Shown in pieces: positions 10,890-24,548 of a stretch of DNA of 64,000 bases; the first letter of the stretch is position 1; the number at the start of each line of letters is the position of its first letter. The DNA comes from Oenanthe sinensis (taxonomy: Eukaryota > Streptophyta > Magnoliopsida > Apiales > Apiaceae): contig CM053796.1 in assembly GCA_028671895.1 (NCBI GenBank), forward strand, positions 39,926,860 through 39,990,859, in the 5' to 3' direction. Position numbers and translations under genes: made by a program. Under the pieces are notes generated by a model. That model searched no databases. It was not told where the DNA came from and saw only the letters and a list, made by a program, of their open reading frames with translations.

Positions 10890-12498
10890 CGGTATGTGTA
10901 ATTTGCAAGAACAAATGCATCCTACTTTTGACTTCACGTGACAGATCCCGCTACCTCACGTGAGTTACCATCATCAACATGACCTTTCTCTCTGTAAAGT
11001 AAAAGTTGAACTGGTTAAAAAAATGAGATTTTAAATATATCTACCACGTAGCTAGCTAGCTAAGTACTAAATAGTGTATGTACATGATATGACATGATGA
11101 CATCAAAGTGAATTCATGCATGATTAGAGTTTTTGAGCAGCTTTTCTAAAGATAGATGAAACATGAACTGTTTTGAACAAACCACGATTACTCTATATAA
11201 CAAAGCTTACTATAATCATCATTTCAACTTAGTTTAATTATCCCATTAAAACTTCATCTAACACAATGCATAATGCGTACATGCATGCATAGCCATGCCA
11301 CTTCCAGCTAGCATATATGATGTGTGTGTGTTTGTGATTGCTTAATTAATTGCTTGCCTATATATATGGTACTACATAAATGGTTTAGCTTGGTTCGGTT
11401 TGATTTAATAAAAGAGTTCCGTTTTCCTTCTTGTTCAACAATCGGAAATCCAGACAAACCGGGCACTACGGTGACTTAAATTAATCCCAATCATATAACT
11501 TTAAATTTTAAATTAAGCTCAAGCGAATTAAAATTTGGCTTCTACTTTCAAATCTTTTCGGTTCCGTTAGAATTAGATCATCCCTGTTTGCGTGTATATG
11601 TAACAGGTAACTATTATTGCAATAATTTTTTTCTACATATTACTCTCTGCGACTACCAGCTTGAAATGTTGTAAAATTCTCCACTTAGATGAGAATGCAG
11701 TAATCACGCTCACTGCTATTGTTCACCGTAACTCATGTGTGCATATATATAGAGAGAGAGACACACTCAAAGTAATAAAAGTAACTAAAGAGGATATAAA
11801 ATGATTATTTACCCATTTAATTAGCTAGTGTGTTGGATCATTACATGATTATGATTATACGCAAGGTAAAGCACTGCGTTTTCTTACCCTTTTTAATTGC
11901 AGTATTATTATTTTGTTTTTGTTTAAATTATATGCAAAAACAAATCTACATGTTTTTGTTCAAATGAAATAATCTTCTGTATGTTGTGTATATGTCTAGT
12001 CCAATTAAAATTAAGATAGAATGAATTAAACTTCGGTATGTATATAAAAAAACCTTATAAGAATACTATAAGATATTTTATAATGTGAGTATGTGTATTA
12101 ACAAATATCAGGGTTAAGCGAAAATCAAATGAGGACGTGAGACGATAAGAGATAAAGCCTTGCCTCGAGCTATTTCATCATCCTAGTGCCTGGTACTTAG
12201 TTATATGTTTAATAATGTATTCGCATGGGAAAGTTGGATTCTCAACACATGACAGCATCAAGAAAAAGGAACTTGTATATCTTTCTCAAATCTTCGCGCT
12301 TCGAATCTAATCATTTCTTAATGCTTAAATTCTATTTCAACTCACCCCCTCACCACTAAGTATGTTTATATCTGATTAATAATTTATTCAAATTGTTTGT
12401 ACAAAGTATTCTTTTGACTTTACCTATATACAGTATACTATACAACTCCACATGCTCCATCTGTTACCTTTATAATTTGGCTGTTTGAGACGCTAACA
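10890..12498. other. gene-free stretch with a pair of G-box motifs
   Basis: No supported gene. Two CACGTG palindromes lie 22 bp apart at 10935-10940 and 10957-10962. Short GA and TG runs occur near 11320 and 11745-11760. The remainder is AT-rich intergenic DNA. Confidence 0.5.
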
Positions 12499-13087
12499 GA
12501 GCTCTAAACGAATCGAATTGTTCGGTAAGCCCGCTCGTATTCGCTCGAGTTCGAGTTTGATACGTTCGGTTCGACAATCTATCCAACTCAAATTCGAATC
12601 ACATTTTTTGTTCTATAAACTTAACAAACCGAACCGAACTTTTTATGTATTCGACTCGAGTTCAGTTCGAGTTCGACTCGCTCATTAAGTTCGAATTCGG
12701 TTCGATAAAAATAGGATATTTACAATATTATATGTATATATAATATATTTATTATTCATGATTTATATTTTTATAATTATTTAAAATTAATATTATATTG
12801 GTGAAAAATATTTAATTAATATTTATCTCCAATTTTTTACACTAAATAAATTTAAAAATAATTTTTTTAATAAATATATTTATAATGTTCACGAACATTT
12901 CTTGTTCGGTTTGTGTTCGGTTCGATTCGCTATGTTCGCGAACAGTTCGTGTTCAGTTCGATTATTACCGAACTCGAGTTCGGACAAGAAATTTTATCCA
13001 ATAAAATTACTGAACATTGTTCGATTCGTTAAAATTTTATTTAAATTCGTTAAAGTTCGAGTTCAAGTTTGGTTCGTTTACCCTAGA
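12499..13087. mobile_element. TTCG-rich inverted-repeat element (hAT-like MITE suspected)
   Basis: The left part is dense in TTCGAGTTCGAG and GTTCGGTTCG words from about 12510 (CTAAACGAATCGAA), and the right part (12890-13087) has the inverted counterparts, ending GTTCGTTTACCCTAG. The interior (12715-12890) is AT-rich. An AT core between TTCG-rich arms is typical of a family of non-autonomous plant repeats. Ends are approximate and no target duplication is certain. The plus-strand open frame 12902-13120 comes only from the repeat composition. Confidence 0.5.
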
Positions 13088-16000
13088 TGCTACTATTACC
13101 TATTAAGAGAGACTGTCTAGGGGCTTTAAGTCAACGTGCTAGCTTTAAGTAGCTTATTATTTCAAGTTAAAAGAATAGTCTGTATGACACGTTTGAATTT
13201 TTAGAATAAAAAATACTCCTAATAATTAAAAAAGTATATTTTTGTACAATTTTTTTTTAATATTCTATATTACTATCTATGCATATTTATGGGAAATTTG
13301 TATGTATAACTAAATGGCATATGATGGTTAGTTACCGATAAATTTTGCGAAAAATCAAAGATCATGGATATGTAAAATACAGTGTTCTAAAAAAACAGTT
13401 AACTCGGTCGGGTAGTTGGCCGAGTAATAAATTTATTTTTATCCATTGACCTGATACGAGTTCCGAGTAATCGGATTTAAAAACGATTTTATAAAAAATC
13501 GATCAAAACTCGGTATGACTCCGAGCAGTTAGAGTCAAAACTCGGGCTTGACTCCGAGAATTTATATGCAGCTAATTATTAAAACTTATTTTTAATTATT
13601 TTATCAAAAATTATTAAGTAGATGTTGTATACTTAAACTCTATTATTGTTAGCGTGTGTATGTACTAGCGTATCATGTGTTATAATCATTAATTTGTACA
13701 CATTTTCTATTTAAACGTGCAAAAAATGTGAGTATATATTTATGCGGGTGTATAACAGTAAAACCTATTATCGTTCTACATTGAGGGGTGTACGTTGTAA
13801 CACAATTTGAAAAATGACAAACTGAGAATGATCATTGAAAAAAATACAAATCTAATAGTATGTTTGTCTATCGATATACATAGATAAAATGTATAATTAA
13901 GAGCATGTGCAGGTGCAATAATTCATGATGGGGGTGGAACAAAGCAATGACCCCTTTTTTTAGTGCACCGGATACCCAAAACTTGTCTGGTTTATTTTTT
14001 TTGTTGTAATCCGATATTTGAGTGAACCATTAAAGTTGGCACATATATTCATTTAACCACACAAATCTATAATCTATACACACACAAGAGTATACGCATA
14101 TACGACAAGTCTAAAACTGTAGAGTACGGGAACATATTGTACGTACCCGGCCTATGATTAAGATGCATGATAAGCAAGCTGGCGAGGAAAATTAGACAAG
14201 GATAAGTCCATATATATATGCGCGCACACAAACACATTACACATATATTTTGTAATTTGTTTGTTTGTTATAGTTTGAATTCTTTATCGCAAATAATGGA
14301 TTTTTATTTTTGTAATCTAGTTGAAAAGAAAGAGAGAGCTGACAAGTTGAATATTGTTGTCGGAGATTGAGCCAGCTTGCCTCGTTGTTGATGGTATATA
14401 TTTCTTCTTCATTCTCTTCACTATGTCCCTCCATCATACACAATTTTTTCTTGGTACATAATAATTATATCTGCAATTCTTATATATTTCGAATAAAACT
14501 TCACAAAAAGCTCTGGTCCTGATGCACCTACTATGCTGTCCTTTCCTCGGGTTCGTACTTTGCATCATCATTATTCATATATATAGTTGTGTAAAATTTG
14601 ACCAACGAGAATATTAATATCGATTTACGTTTCATTTAAATTAGTTTTTAAAAAATGCTAAAAAGATTTTAAAATTATTGATCTTTAAATTATGGTACAG
14701 ATTTTTCTTTAATTTATTTTTCCCGCAATTCTTGATAATCTCAATTTAGCCACGGTCTATCAAGTATGGATTCATTTTTTATTCAAAAAAAAAAGTATGG
14801 ATTCATTTAGGATGCGTACCACAACTGGCTTCCTCCCCCAGGCCTACACTATGTGAATTGATTGATATTCAACACTCACAACTTCTAGTCTTCTACATTA
14901 TTGATCAATAGGGGGGTAAGCAAATTTCGAAATTTATTTATTTATTAGTCTGTTCAATATTAAAGTATAATTTATACGGGTTAAATATACAAAATCAAGA
15001 AGAATGTGCTCTTTTAAATTTATGATGAATTAACTAAAATCAGCAAAGTCATCATCCTCTCAAAATACAATGTATAATAGTTTCTATCAACAATTTATTA
15101 TAAAAACTGTAGTTTAATAGTTTAACATTGTGCATGTATAGTATATATGTGTGTGTGTGTGTACGTACTTAACAGTTAACAGAGACAAACATGCTCTATC
15201 AAAATCATCCGAAAGTTAACACCTTAATTTCTAGTCTATCCTTTGGTGGTTGGTTTGGTGGTTGTCGGAGACAAATATACCCTCTTCACCTATAGACATT
15301 TTCACATGTACTATTATTACAGATTTAATCCCTTCTAAATAATATCTTCGCAAACAAAATATGCCCATAATATTCTCTTATTCTACTATTTGGCTGATTT
15401 ATTAGCTCTTCAGCGTACAAGTTCTACAGTTTAATAATTTATATTTATTTACCTCATATTAAGTTCATTCGGTGATTCCGTATATATCAGAAAATACAAA
15501 ATTTTATACTTTTTTTTTAGAGATGGTCATTTATACTTCAAATCCGTTGGGGCGTTCGTAACCCAGGTTCTAGCGCTTTAAAGAATCATGTAGCTGGATT
15601 TTAGGAGCAAGTTTACAGGCGTCAATTGATGTACTATTAGAACTTTATACTATATGAGAGTTTAAGCATTAATTAATGCAAAGTTGGAAAAATGTCAGTG
15701 CAAGCTTGTGGTTCATTTCTTATTCTTAAAGAATTTTGACTGATATATTATTGTCAGGCTAAATTAACGGGTCTTTACGCTAGTAAATGGCCTATAACTA
15801 TCTGGTATTCCAATTTTAACTGAAATTTTATTAGTTTTCTAGTTTAGTTCTCGAATGATCAGGCTTTATTTCATATTAATTATAATATAAAAATTGTAAA
15901 TATCGTTCTTAAATATTACTATATTTGATTTATCGGTGTTTCTAGTATGTGTCCGCGCACACGAGTTGTCAAAATTTAATTGACTCCTACTTATTAATGA

Positions 16001-18400
16001 TAATAGACTCATGTATCCACTAATAAAAAAAAGTCATCTCGTATCGTAAAAGTGTAAGGGAAGTAAGTGACTAATGTGTGTGGATGAGCACATACTAAAA
16101 AAGACCCTTACTTATTTATAGATAATTTTATGACTATTTCTTGAATAATATAATTTAATTAAACCCCTTCTCTAATGCCTTAAAATTTTAAAATAACAGA
16201 TAACTTTTTTTTTTTTTGAAAATAAAATAACAGATAACTTAATATTTAACATTGTTCGAACTACCTCCTTTTCGGTTTTATACTTGTATTAATCTTTTTA
16301 TTTGATATTCTTACAACAAGGGACAGATAATATATACGTGTTGAATAAATTTAAAAAAAAAATTGCAAGTGTGTATAAATTACCAAGAAAGTGTGCAAAC
16401 AGTAACAAATTTGCAAAACCGCTGTGCAAGAACAAATATAACGAATCGATCTTCAGGTTCATCAGAAGTTTTATTTATTTATTTATTTAGGGTAGGTTCA
16501 TCTGAAATTTGAAGTACTTATGGCCATAATACAGATGGCTGCTTAAGTTTATTGTTATGATATATAAGAAAAAGTGCCCTTGAAAATTAATTATAAAAAT
16601 GCCAAAATATTCATGTCAAGCACAACGTCGTCATTCTAACTTCGGACAAATATGAACAACCGGTCGTAAATATACTAATTTTGAAGAAAATTGTGAACAA
16701 AATGTACAAAGTGTATAAGCCTCTAAGGTTGCCATTGATATGAACAAAATGCTCATTAGACTGGGTATTGATTAATTGTACTCGAAAAAAATTAAAATTT
16801 TCAATCAGAATGTGGTCTAAACTTTAATTTTAGTTAAATCAAAATTTTCAAATATTAGTTGAAAATTTATTTGGGTACTTAATATATATTTTATTTATAT
16901 ATAATAAATATAAATTAATTATTTTTAATTATAAATATAAATATATATGTGTGTAAATTAATTCTAATTGAAGTAACTGTAATTAAATACATATTAATAA
17001 TTAAATTTTATTCAATTTTTTTTTATAAATTTTAACCGAAAGGGTGGACTTATCCTAAATTTTTTATCCCCAACCCAATTTCAACCGGATCGTTTCAGAT
17101 ATTTTCTAAATTAAATTAGACAGAATTTTTAAATTCGGACTTTCTGTGGATCATCAGTCCTGGATCCGCAACGAATCTTTGTACTATTTTGTCCCAACTC
17201 GCAGAGGGCTACCCAATATCTTTACCTATTAATTGCTAGCTTGTTTCATTGAGAGAGAGAATGGGGTGTTTCAAACTACAAAATTATGGACCATAGGTCT
17301 TGACATTCTGCCGACATACCCTTGTTCAAGATTTGCTTAATAATCGTATGCTAATTGCCACATAATTATGCGAATAAATACATCGTATACTAATTTATGT
17401 ACGATACCTAATTCACATTAGGCTTAAAGAAACCCTAGCTAAAAAAATTGACAAGGGTCCATATTTATATCATCTTCATATTATGAGTGTAGGTTTTCGT
17501 ATTCTGATAAACTTGCTTGATTTTTTTTTTTTTTGATATACTCAAATTACGTTCCATCAATCGCTAGAGTAGTCTGTGTTTAGTGTTTATATGTCCGGTC
17601 CTGGGAATATCGATGTAGCACAGCATGATAGCAAAGTTTCCAACGCGAGAATAACTGATGAAATAGTGCCATTACCATATTTCTGGCGGTAGATGATGTC
17701 AACCCCACCATTACTGTTGTCTGTTGGTCAAGGCAATATATTGTGTAGTACATGCATATATGAAACAGTAGCTATTTTAATTTTTCTCTCAGCCCTTCAC
17801 CTGCATTTTGGAAGATAGTTTCTTGTAATATTCTTTCTTTGCTACCTGCTCAATGTCCATGTTCTTTGGTTGGTTTACTTTTGTCTTAATTCTTCTGTAT
17901 AATAACTGATACAAAATTAGTAATTATCTTTTCCTAGAGTACAATGGTAAAAAAATTTAAAATATTATTAGGAGTTTTGGCCCAGAACAAGTCATGGTTG
18001 ACCAATCATTTATCCACAGTTTTTTTACGGATAATAAAAAATCCTAACTAGCCCTTCAGAAACGCAGATAGATAACGTGACCCATGAATTCACAAAAAAA
18101 TTCAGTATTCATACTATTCGCGAAAATTTTTAGCGGATACATGGTTATGACAAACGATTGTTAGATACGAGAACCTACTATTAGATATCCATTAATAAAA
18201 ATCTCTTTTATACTTTGGATTACTGGAATTCCAATAATTTATTAGTCTGTACTCTGAATTTGAATTTAATCAGCAGCTTAATTTGAATTTTAAAATGTAT
18301 TGAAAAAATAACTCTAACAGTAATTTTTAAATAAATTTAAATCATTAGTCTTGTAATATATCTTTAAATACACTACAAAAAAAAGGTCTAAACCGACCGT
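13088..18400. other. long gene-free AT-rich region
   Basis: I found no gene, RNA gene or element with clear ends over these 5.3 kb. Around 13380-13560 a block of ACTCGG/CCGAGT words (starting CAGTGTTCTAAAAAA) looks like the arm of an inverted-repeat element, but its partner arm is not evident. There is a TG microsatellite near 15145-15165. Short open frames at 14237-14443 and 16302-16490 have no recognisable similarity. Confidence 0.5.
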
Positions 18401-18408
18401 TAATTTTC

Positions 18409-18530
18409 GTCTATACTTCGAAGTTAAGCTGTTGTTGTACCCTGGCCTGGTGACCCAACGATTACATGTCTGAAGTATGTGTTTGTAATATAACTGTCCG
18501 TTACATTATGGTATTTGGGGGGAAATTCAT
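18409..18530. repeat. copy of the UGT-relic downstream flank
   Basis: These ~120 bases match 25830-25947 with few changes, sharing CCAACGATTACATGTCTGAA and GTCCGTTACATTATGGTAT, in the same orientation. The second copy directly follows the UGT85-like relic, so this is probably the 3' flank of a former upstream duplicate whose coding part is gone or unrecognisable. Confidence 0.8.
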
Positions 18531-19721
18531 AACAAATTTATTGTGGTAGAACACACATTAGACATTAATACTCATCACAAATGAAATAAAAGCATGCATA
18601 CAGTACGCACATACAAGCAAATAGCTCACACTACACCAGAATGCCACGGCAGTAGTAAAGTTAGAAACCAGCACTAAAAAGTTAAGGAATGGCAACGAGG
18701 GCAATAAAAAGCAAAGAAGGAAAGATCAATATATAAATCTATTATACAAAGTAGAGCGAAGATGTTAAAAAAATAGCTGATGTGAGTTGAAATAGAAGAT
18801 AAGGAAACATGATTTATAGATTAAACAATACCAAACCAAAGAATTCAACCACACAAGATTTTAATACCCCAGAGCTTAGTAAGAATGATAAGTGCGCAAG
18901 GGTAATCGGGATTTTGTTAGTCCATGTCTTGAGGAGTTTGCCTTGCATTAACTCTGATTTGAAGTCATTCTTTACTCCAATCCCCGATTCTGCATGTTTT
19001 AAAAAAGACATTAGCTCTTGCTAAGCAACTTGATGCACAGGTAATTGTCACTGTATCGTACTTGTACAGCTTTGAAACTTCGATTGACCAAACCTGGTAT
19101 TCAAATCATATGAGCCTGTTAGCAATGGTGCTCCTTTTAAAATGTATAAGCTTACACATGTATGAAATTGATTCTATTTTATCAACCCAGCGGACAGAAA
19201 TTGTATAGTCTAATTTTAACTAAAGCATGAGAGGAAGAATCACAGATTTACATATGATAATTATGCTTACATGTCTGAGTGTTTTGTCTTTCAATCCAAG
19301 AAGCAAGGACCCGGGTGCGGGTGCTTAGTATGGGTACACAAGAGTTCGATAAATATATGAGGGACGTATTTACAATTTGACTTTATCAGTTAGTTAAAGG
19401 TGAATCATGTGTTTTTGTATCTGTTAATATAATGAAATTACTTTAGGAAGAACGTTTTAAGTGTTATATTTGATGGGTAAATATAGGTGATCAGAAGCGG
19501 TGATAGTTAGATGGAGAGATATAGCATTGTTGTTCAGTGAATCCCCCCCTCCCCAAGTGTTATATTTGAGGGGAAAGTGTTCCTTTAACACGCAGTCTCT
19601 GTTACTCAGCCTCTTAATTTTGCATCTATATGCGTATGAACACTTGGATACCTATTTCAGGTTTAGTTTGCATGTAAATTTTAAGATGTTATCAAATCCA
19701 ACACTTGCATATGCATATTGA
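18531..19721. other. gene-free stretch between a duplicated flank and the UGT relic
   Basis: The overlapping open frames near 18809-19024 (plus and minus) and 19500-19721 have no domain I recognise. UGT-derived sequence may be present here in highly decayed form, but I cannot align it by eye. Confidence 0.4.
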
Positions 19722-19805
19722 ACACCTTCAGCGAATTCGGGTAACAAAGCACGCATCCCTCTACATTCATTTGGGCCAAGCTGATGGAAAGAAGACACTA
19801 AATGT
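19722..19805 (+). pseudogene. UGT85-like glycosyltransferase relic, segment upstream of the copia insertion
   Basis: Just before the retrotransposon, the plus-strand translation includes a block resembling the middle of UGT85 proteins (GPS, stop, WKEDTK), with a TGA where a residue is expected. The same block recurs right of the element as RPSSWKEDTK. The element's target duplication AATGT (19801-19805) falls directly after it. The family assignment relies on the better-preserved right segment; the upstream extent is unknown. Confidence 0.6.
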
Positions 19806-20401
19806 TGTTGGAAACGTAATGGACCTCACAGTAATAAACACACATCAGACTTTATATATATATATATATTAGATAATTAAGCTACAGCTTATATACTATA
19901 TAATACATGCACAACAAGGCTACAGCCCTCTTCTTCTCGCTCTAGCTACAGTTCTTTTTTTCTCTCGGTGTTACACCACTTCACTTGATGATAGTACAAA
20001 TGAACTGGCTGGAGTTCTATTTATAAGCTAACTAGATACAGTACATGTCACTGCTTACGTTAATGTGCTAGCTCCTATTAATACAAACGCGTACAGCCAC
20101 CTTATTTTCAGGGTTTTAGAAACAAACAGCTAACACCATCCAACACTTCTGAGTTCATATTCACTAGTCCAGGTTTCATATCATCTAGAAGGAGGCTCTC
20201 ATAATTATCTCCTTGAACTGTGAGCATCCTGGCCATTAGTATAATACACAACTGTAGTTTTCCTCCTTCAAGTCTTCACATGCATGCAGCTTTCGTTGAC
20301 TTTATCTACTGTGTATTGATTTTCTTTAATATCCATAATACTTATTTATTATTACAATACAATTTTGTATTATTTATTTGTATCAAGTTTGATTTCTAAC
20401 A
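19806..20401 (-). repeat. 3' LTR of the copia element
   Basis: Left copy of the direct terminal repeat, bounded by TSD AATGT on the outside and by the purine tract on the inside. Confidence 0.93.
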
Positions 20402-20408
20402 CTCCCCC

Positions 20409-23400
20409 TCAAACTTGACATTGCATTCCGAGCTTACTTTTTATTTTCTTAAACACATCCGGCTTCAATGGCTTCGTAAAAATATCTGCTAAATTTTCTT
20501 CCGTCATGCGGTGTACCAGTTCCACTATTTTGTCATTCACCTGTTCTCAAATAAAATGATATTTTATGTTGATGTGCTTGCTTCGGCTGTGAGACACTGG
20601 ATTTTTCGCAAGTGAAATAGCAGATTTATTATCCACGTAAATCGTAACCGGATCTTCCTTGCCAAGATTTAACTCGCCCAATATGTAGCCTAACTACATA
20701 GCTTGATATGCGCACGCTGCTGCTGCGATGTATTCTGCCTCACATGTTGAGAGAGCAACTGTTTGTTGCTTCTTTGATGACCACGAAAATATTGCTGAAC
20801 CGATATGAAAAGCATATCCCGAAGTGCTTTTCCCGTCATCCAAATCACCACCATAATCACTGTCTGAATAGCCAACTAATTTTGAATCTTGAGAATGTGT
20901 GTAAAATAAACCATGATTAATTGTACCTTTAATATATCTCAAAATTCTTTTAGCTGCCATGAAATGATCTTGCTTCATCTTTTCCATGTACCTACTCACC
21001 AGTCCCACTGCATACATAATATCGGGACGAGTGAAAGTTAGGTACCTCAGACTTCCAACCAAACTTTTGAACAATGTCGGATTTACCGACTCTCTTGTTG
21101 AATCAACTCTGAGCTTTATGCTTGCTTCTGCTGGCGTACTCACTGGCTTGCATTCTTCCATTCTGATTTTTTTTAGGATTTGCTCAGCATATTCTTTCTG
21201 TGACATAAAAATCCCATCTTTGTTTTGCTTCACTTCGACTCCAAGAAAGTACGACATTTGACCAATATCTGTCATCTCAAATTCGTTAGTCATAACTTTC
21301 TTAAAGTCATCAAACATACAGGATTGTTGCCAGTAAAAATCATGTCGTCCACGTATAAGCACACGATCATAATATATCCCTTTAAATTTGTTTTTGTGTA
21401 GAGTGCATGCTCGTACGGACTCTTCACAAAATCATGCTTCTGAAAATATTCATCAACCCTAGTGTTCCATGCTCGCGGGGCTTGCTTCAACCTGTATAGT
21501 GCTTTCTTTAGCCTGTAGACTTTATCTTCCTGACCTTCTTGAACATATCCGGGAGGTTGCTCAATGTAGACTTCTTCTTCGAGATAACCATTTAGAAATG
21601 CTGACTTCACATCCATCTGATAAATCTTCCACTGATTTTAAGCTGCAATTGCTGTAAAAAGTCTTATGGTATCAACTCTTGCAACTGGAGCAAATACCTC
21701 ATCGTAGTCAATCCCGTATCTCTGCTTGTAGCCTTTAGCAACTAGCCTTGCCTTGTACTTTTCAACTTTTCCTTCTTGATTGGTCTTTGTTTTGTAGACC
21801 CATTTGACACCAATTGCTTTGTGTCCTTCTGGAAGATCTACGAGCTCCCAAGTATCATTCTTCTTGATAGCACCAATTTCTTCATCCATGGCTTTATTCC
21901 ATTTACTTTCTTTAGAAGCTTCCTCAAATGTCACTGGATCACATTCAGCCATCAAACAAAATAATGAATAATCAAAAGTTGTTTGTACCGGACTTGTTGC
22001 TTCATAAATATTATCCACACTCCGCATTTTTCTTGGTGCTCCCCCTGAACTACTGTTGCTACTGTTGCTTCCTGAACTCGATGGTGTTGAAGTAGGAGTT
22101 TATTGATTTAGACTTTGGGGAGGAGTTGGATCATCTTCTCCGCCATCTTCAATGTTGGAGTCATCACCGTCATCATCATCATTGAAAAATAAACCAGCAA
22201 TTTTTCTTTCCTCTTCGCTCCATTTCCAATAATCGGATTCATCAAACTCAACATCTCGAGAAATGATTAATTTCTTTGTGAGGGGATTATAGAGTCGGTA
22301 AGCCTTGCTTCTTTTGTCATATCCGGTAAAGATGCACTTCTCGCCTTTATCATCCAGCTTCTTTCTTTTCTGATCGGGAACATGTGCATATGCAATGCAC
22401 CCAAAAATTCTGAGATGTCCAACTGATGGTTTGCTACCACTCCATGCTTCATTTGGAGTTTTGCTTCTAACACTTTTTGTTGGACAACGATTCAGCAAAT
22501 AAACTGCACAAAGAACGACTTCAGCCCAGAAATTCCTCGGCATATGCTTTGCTTTCACCATGCTCCTTGCCATGTCTAGAATGGTGCGATTCTTCCTCTC
22601 TGCAACACCATTTTGTTGTGGAGTATATGCCGTTGTCAACTGGTGATTAATTCCATGTGCCCTGCAGAAGCTTCTAAAAAGATTTGTAGTATACTCACCT
22701 CCTCTATCTGATCTGAGTGTCTTCAAATAATGACCACTTTGTTTTTCTACCAGTGCTTTGAACTCCTTGAATTTATCAAGGGCCTCCGACTTTTCTTTCA
22801 GAATATATAACCAACTTTTTCTGCTAAAATCATCAATAAATGTTAGGTAATACCTGTTTCCTCCAAGTGATGCAATATCAAATGGACCAGCTATATCCGT
22901 GTGAACAATTTCCAATGGCCTCCTGGCTCTCCATGATTTTCCAACGGGAAAACTTTGTCGGTGTTGTTTCCCTTTGACACATGCTTCACACAACTGATTT
23001 GGTTCATTAATTGCTGGCAAACCTTCCACCATCTTTGTCTTTGACAATAATTTCAAACCAGAAAATCCAAGATGACCAAATCTCAAATGCCATAACCACG
23101 AATCATTTTTAATGACCGACTTTAAGCACTTCTATACCTTTGTTTGCATATCAAGAATGAACAGACGATTCTGTGACATCTCCACGTTGGCAATTAATTC
23201 TCGAACTTGATTTCTGATAATGAGATAATTATCCTGCATTTGTATATTATATCCTTTCTCCACGAGTTGGCCAAGACTGATGATATTATTTTTCAAAACA
23301 GGTATATAATACACACCATTGATATATTTCTTCTCACCATTTTTCAATACAATCGAAATTGTACCTTTGCCTTTGACTGGAATTTTTGACGAGTCACCAA

Positions 23401-24514
23401 AAGTAACTTCCCCATTGACAGTCTCGTCTATCTCTATAAAAAATTCCTTGTGACTGCACATATGATTGCTGGCACCTGAATCAAGATACCAAATATTTTT
23501 CTTGCCTTCTTCGTCTCCTTTGTATGTGAGAAACATAGCAGAACCCACATCTTTGTCTTCTTTTGCTGCTGCAAAATGACTGCTTTCTTCCACCCTCGGG
23601 GATCTATACTCATAACTGAAATGGCCATACTTATTACAATTATAACATTGAAATTTAGACTTATCACCTCTTTGTTGAAAATTTCCTCTTCCTCGGCCTC
23701 TGAAATTTTGACCACGACCAGCTGACTGATAACTTTCATTTTTCTGGCCTCTATTGAACGGTTGTCTTCCTCGTCCTCGTCCTCCTCGGTAGCCACCTCT
23801 ATAGCTACCTCTGCCACGTGAAAAATTGTTACTGCTTGAATTTTCACCGATGGACACTTTGCTCTGCAACGCCTTTTCCAAATGGCTCGTATCATCATAC
23901 TGATTCATTCGTTGCTCATGTGCTTGAAGAGAACCCACGAGTTCATCAATTTTAATTGTGGACAAATCTTTTGACTCTTCGATAGATGTAACAACATAAT
24001 CGAATTTTCTTGTCAACGAACAGAGTAATTTTTCCATGACCAGAACATCATCGAGACTTTCACCATTTCTTTTCATTTCGTTTGTTACCGTTTTCAAACG
24101 AGTAACATATTCACCGATATTCTCTGAGCTTTTCATCTTGATATTTTCGAACTCCCCACGTAGCACTTGGAGCCGCACCTTTTTTACTTTCTCGACACCT
24201 TGGAAGGATTTCTGCAGAATCTCCCACGCATCTTTTGCTGTTTTTGCTTCTGAAATTTTTTCAAAGGTAGATTCATCAACACCTTGAAAAATTGTGAATA
24301 ACGCCTTTTTGTCTTTTTTACGGGACTCCTTTAACGCCGTCTTCTCGGCATTCAGAAGAACTGCTTCAGCGGCTGCATCCACGGGCTCGCTATACCCACT
24401 TTCGACAATATCCCAGTTATCGTAAGAACCGAGTAACACCTTCATTTGGATACTCCAGTTCCCATAATTTGTTGTCATCAATTTCGGGATTTGCGGTTGT
24501 ACCATATTCGCCAT
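20409..24514 (-). pseudogene. copia gag-pol polyprotein, disrupted
   Basis: Read on the minus strand from an ATG at 24512-24514. Gag has an RG-rich stretch and a zinc knuckle that begins CYNCNKYGH but has Tyr where the last Cys is expected. Then come protease (LDSGASNHM), the pre-integrase HLGF region, integrase (HTDIAGP, SDRGGE, NGVAERKN supply D, D, E), RT (MDVKSAFLNG, YVDDM) and RNase H (CEAEYIAA). The frame is broken by in-frame stops at 23132-23134, 22100-22102, 21638-21640, 20694-20696 and 20547-20549, and by a one-base shift between about 21300 and 21360 just after the YVDD motif. The element cannot supply its own enzymes. The normal end of the frame is near 20409. Confidence 0.92.
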
Positions 24515-24548
24515 TTTTCTCGGACAGAACCTTAGCTCTGATGCCACT

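Noticed and set aside
12902..13120. 72-codon plus-strand frame as a small protein
   Set aside because: Entirely explained by the TTCG-rich arm of an inverted-repeat element.
14237..14443. 68-codon minus-strand frame as a small peptide gene
   Set aside because: It lacks a signal peptide, conserved motif or intron context; length is within chance in AT-rich DNA.
17130..17160. Possible UGT fragment (translation close to LWIIS)
   Set aside because: Only a few residues match, with nothing collinear around it.
23434..23898. 154-codon minus-strand frame inside copia gag
   Set aside because: Alternate-frame shadow of the RG-rich gag segment; its translation is low-complexity E/I/R.
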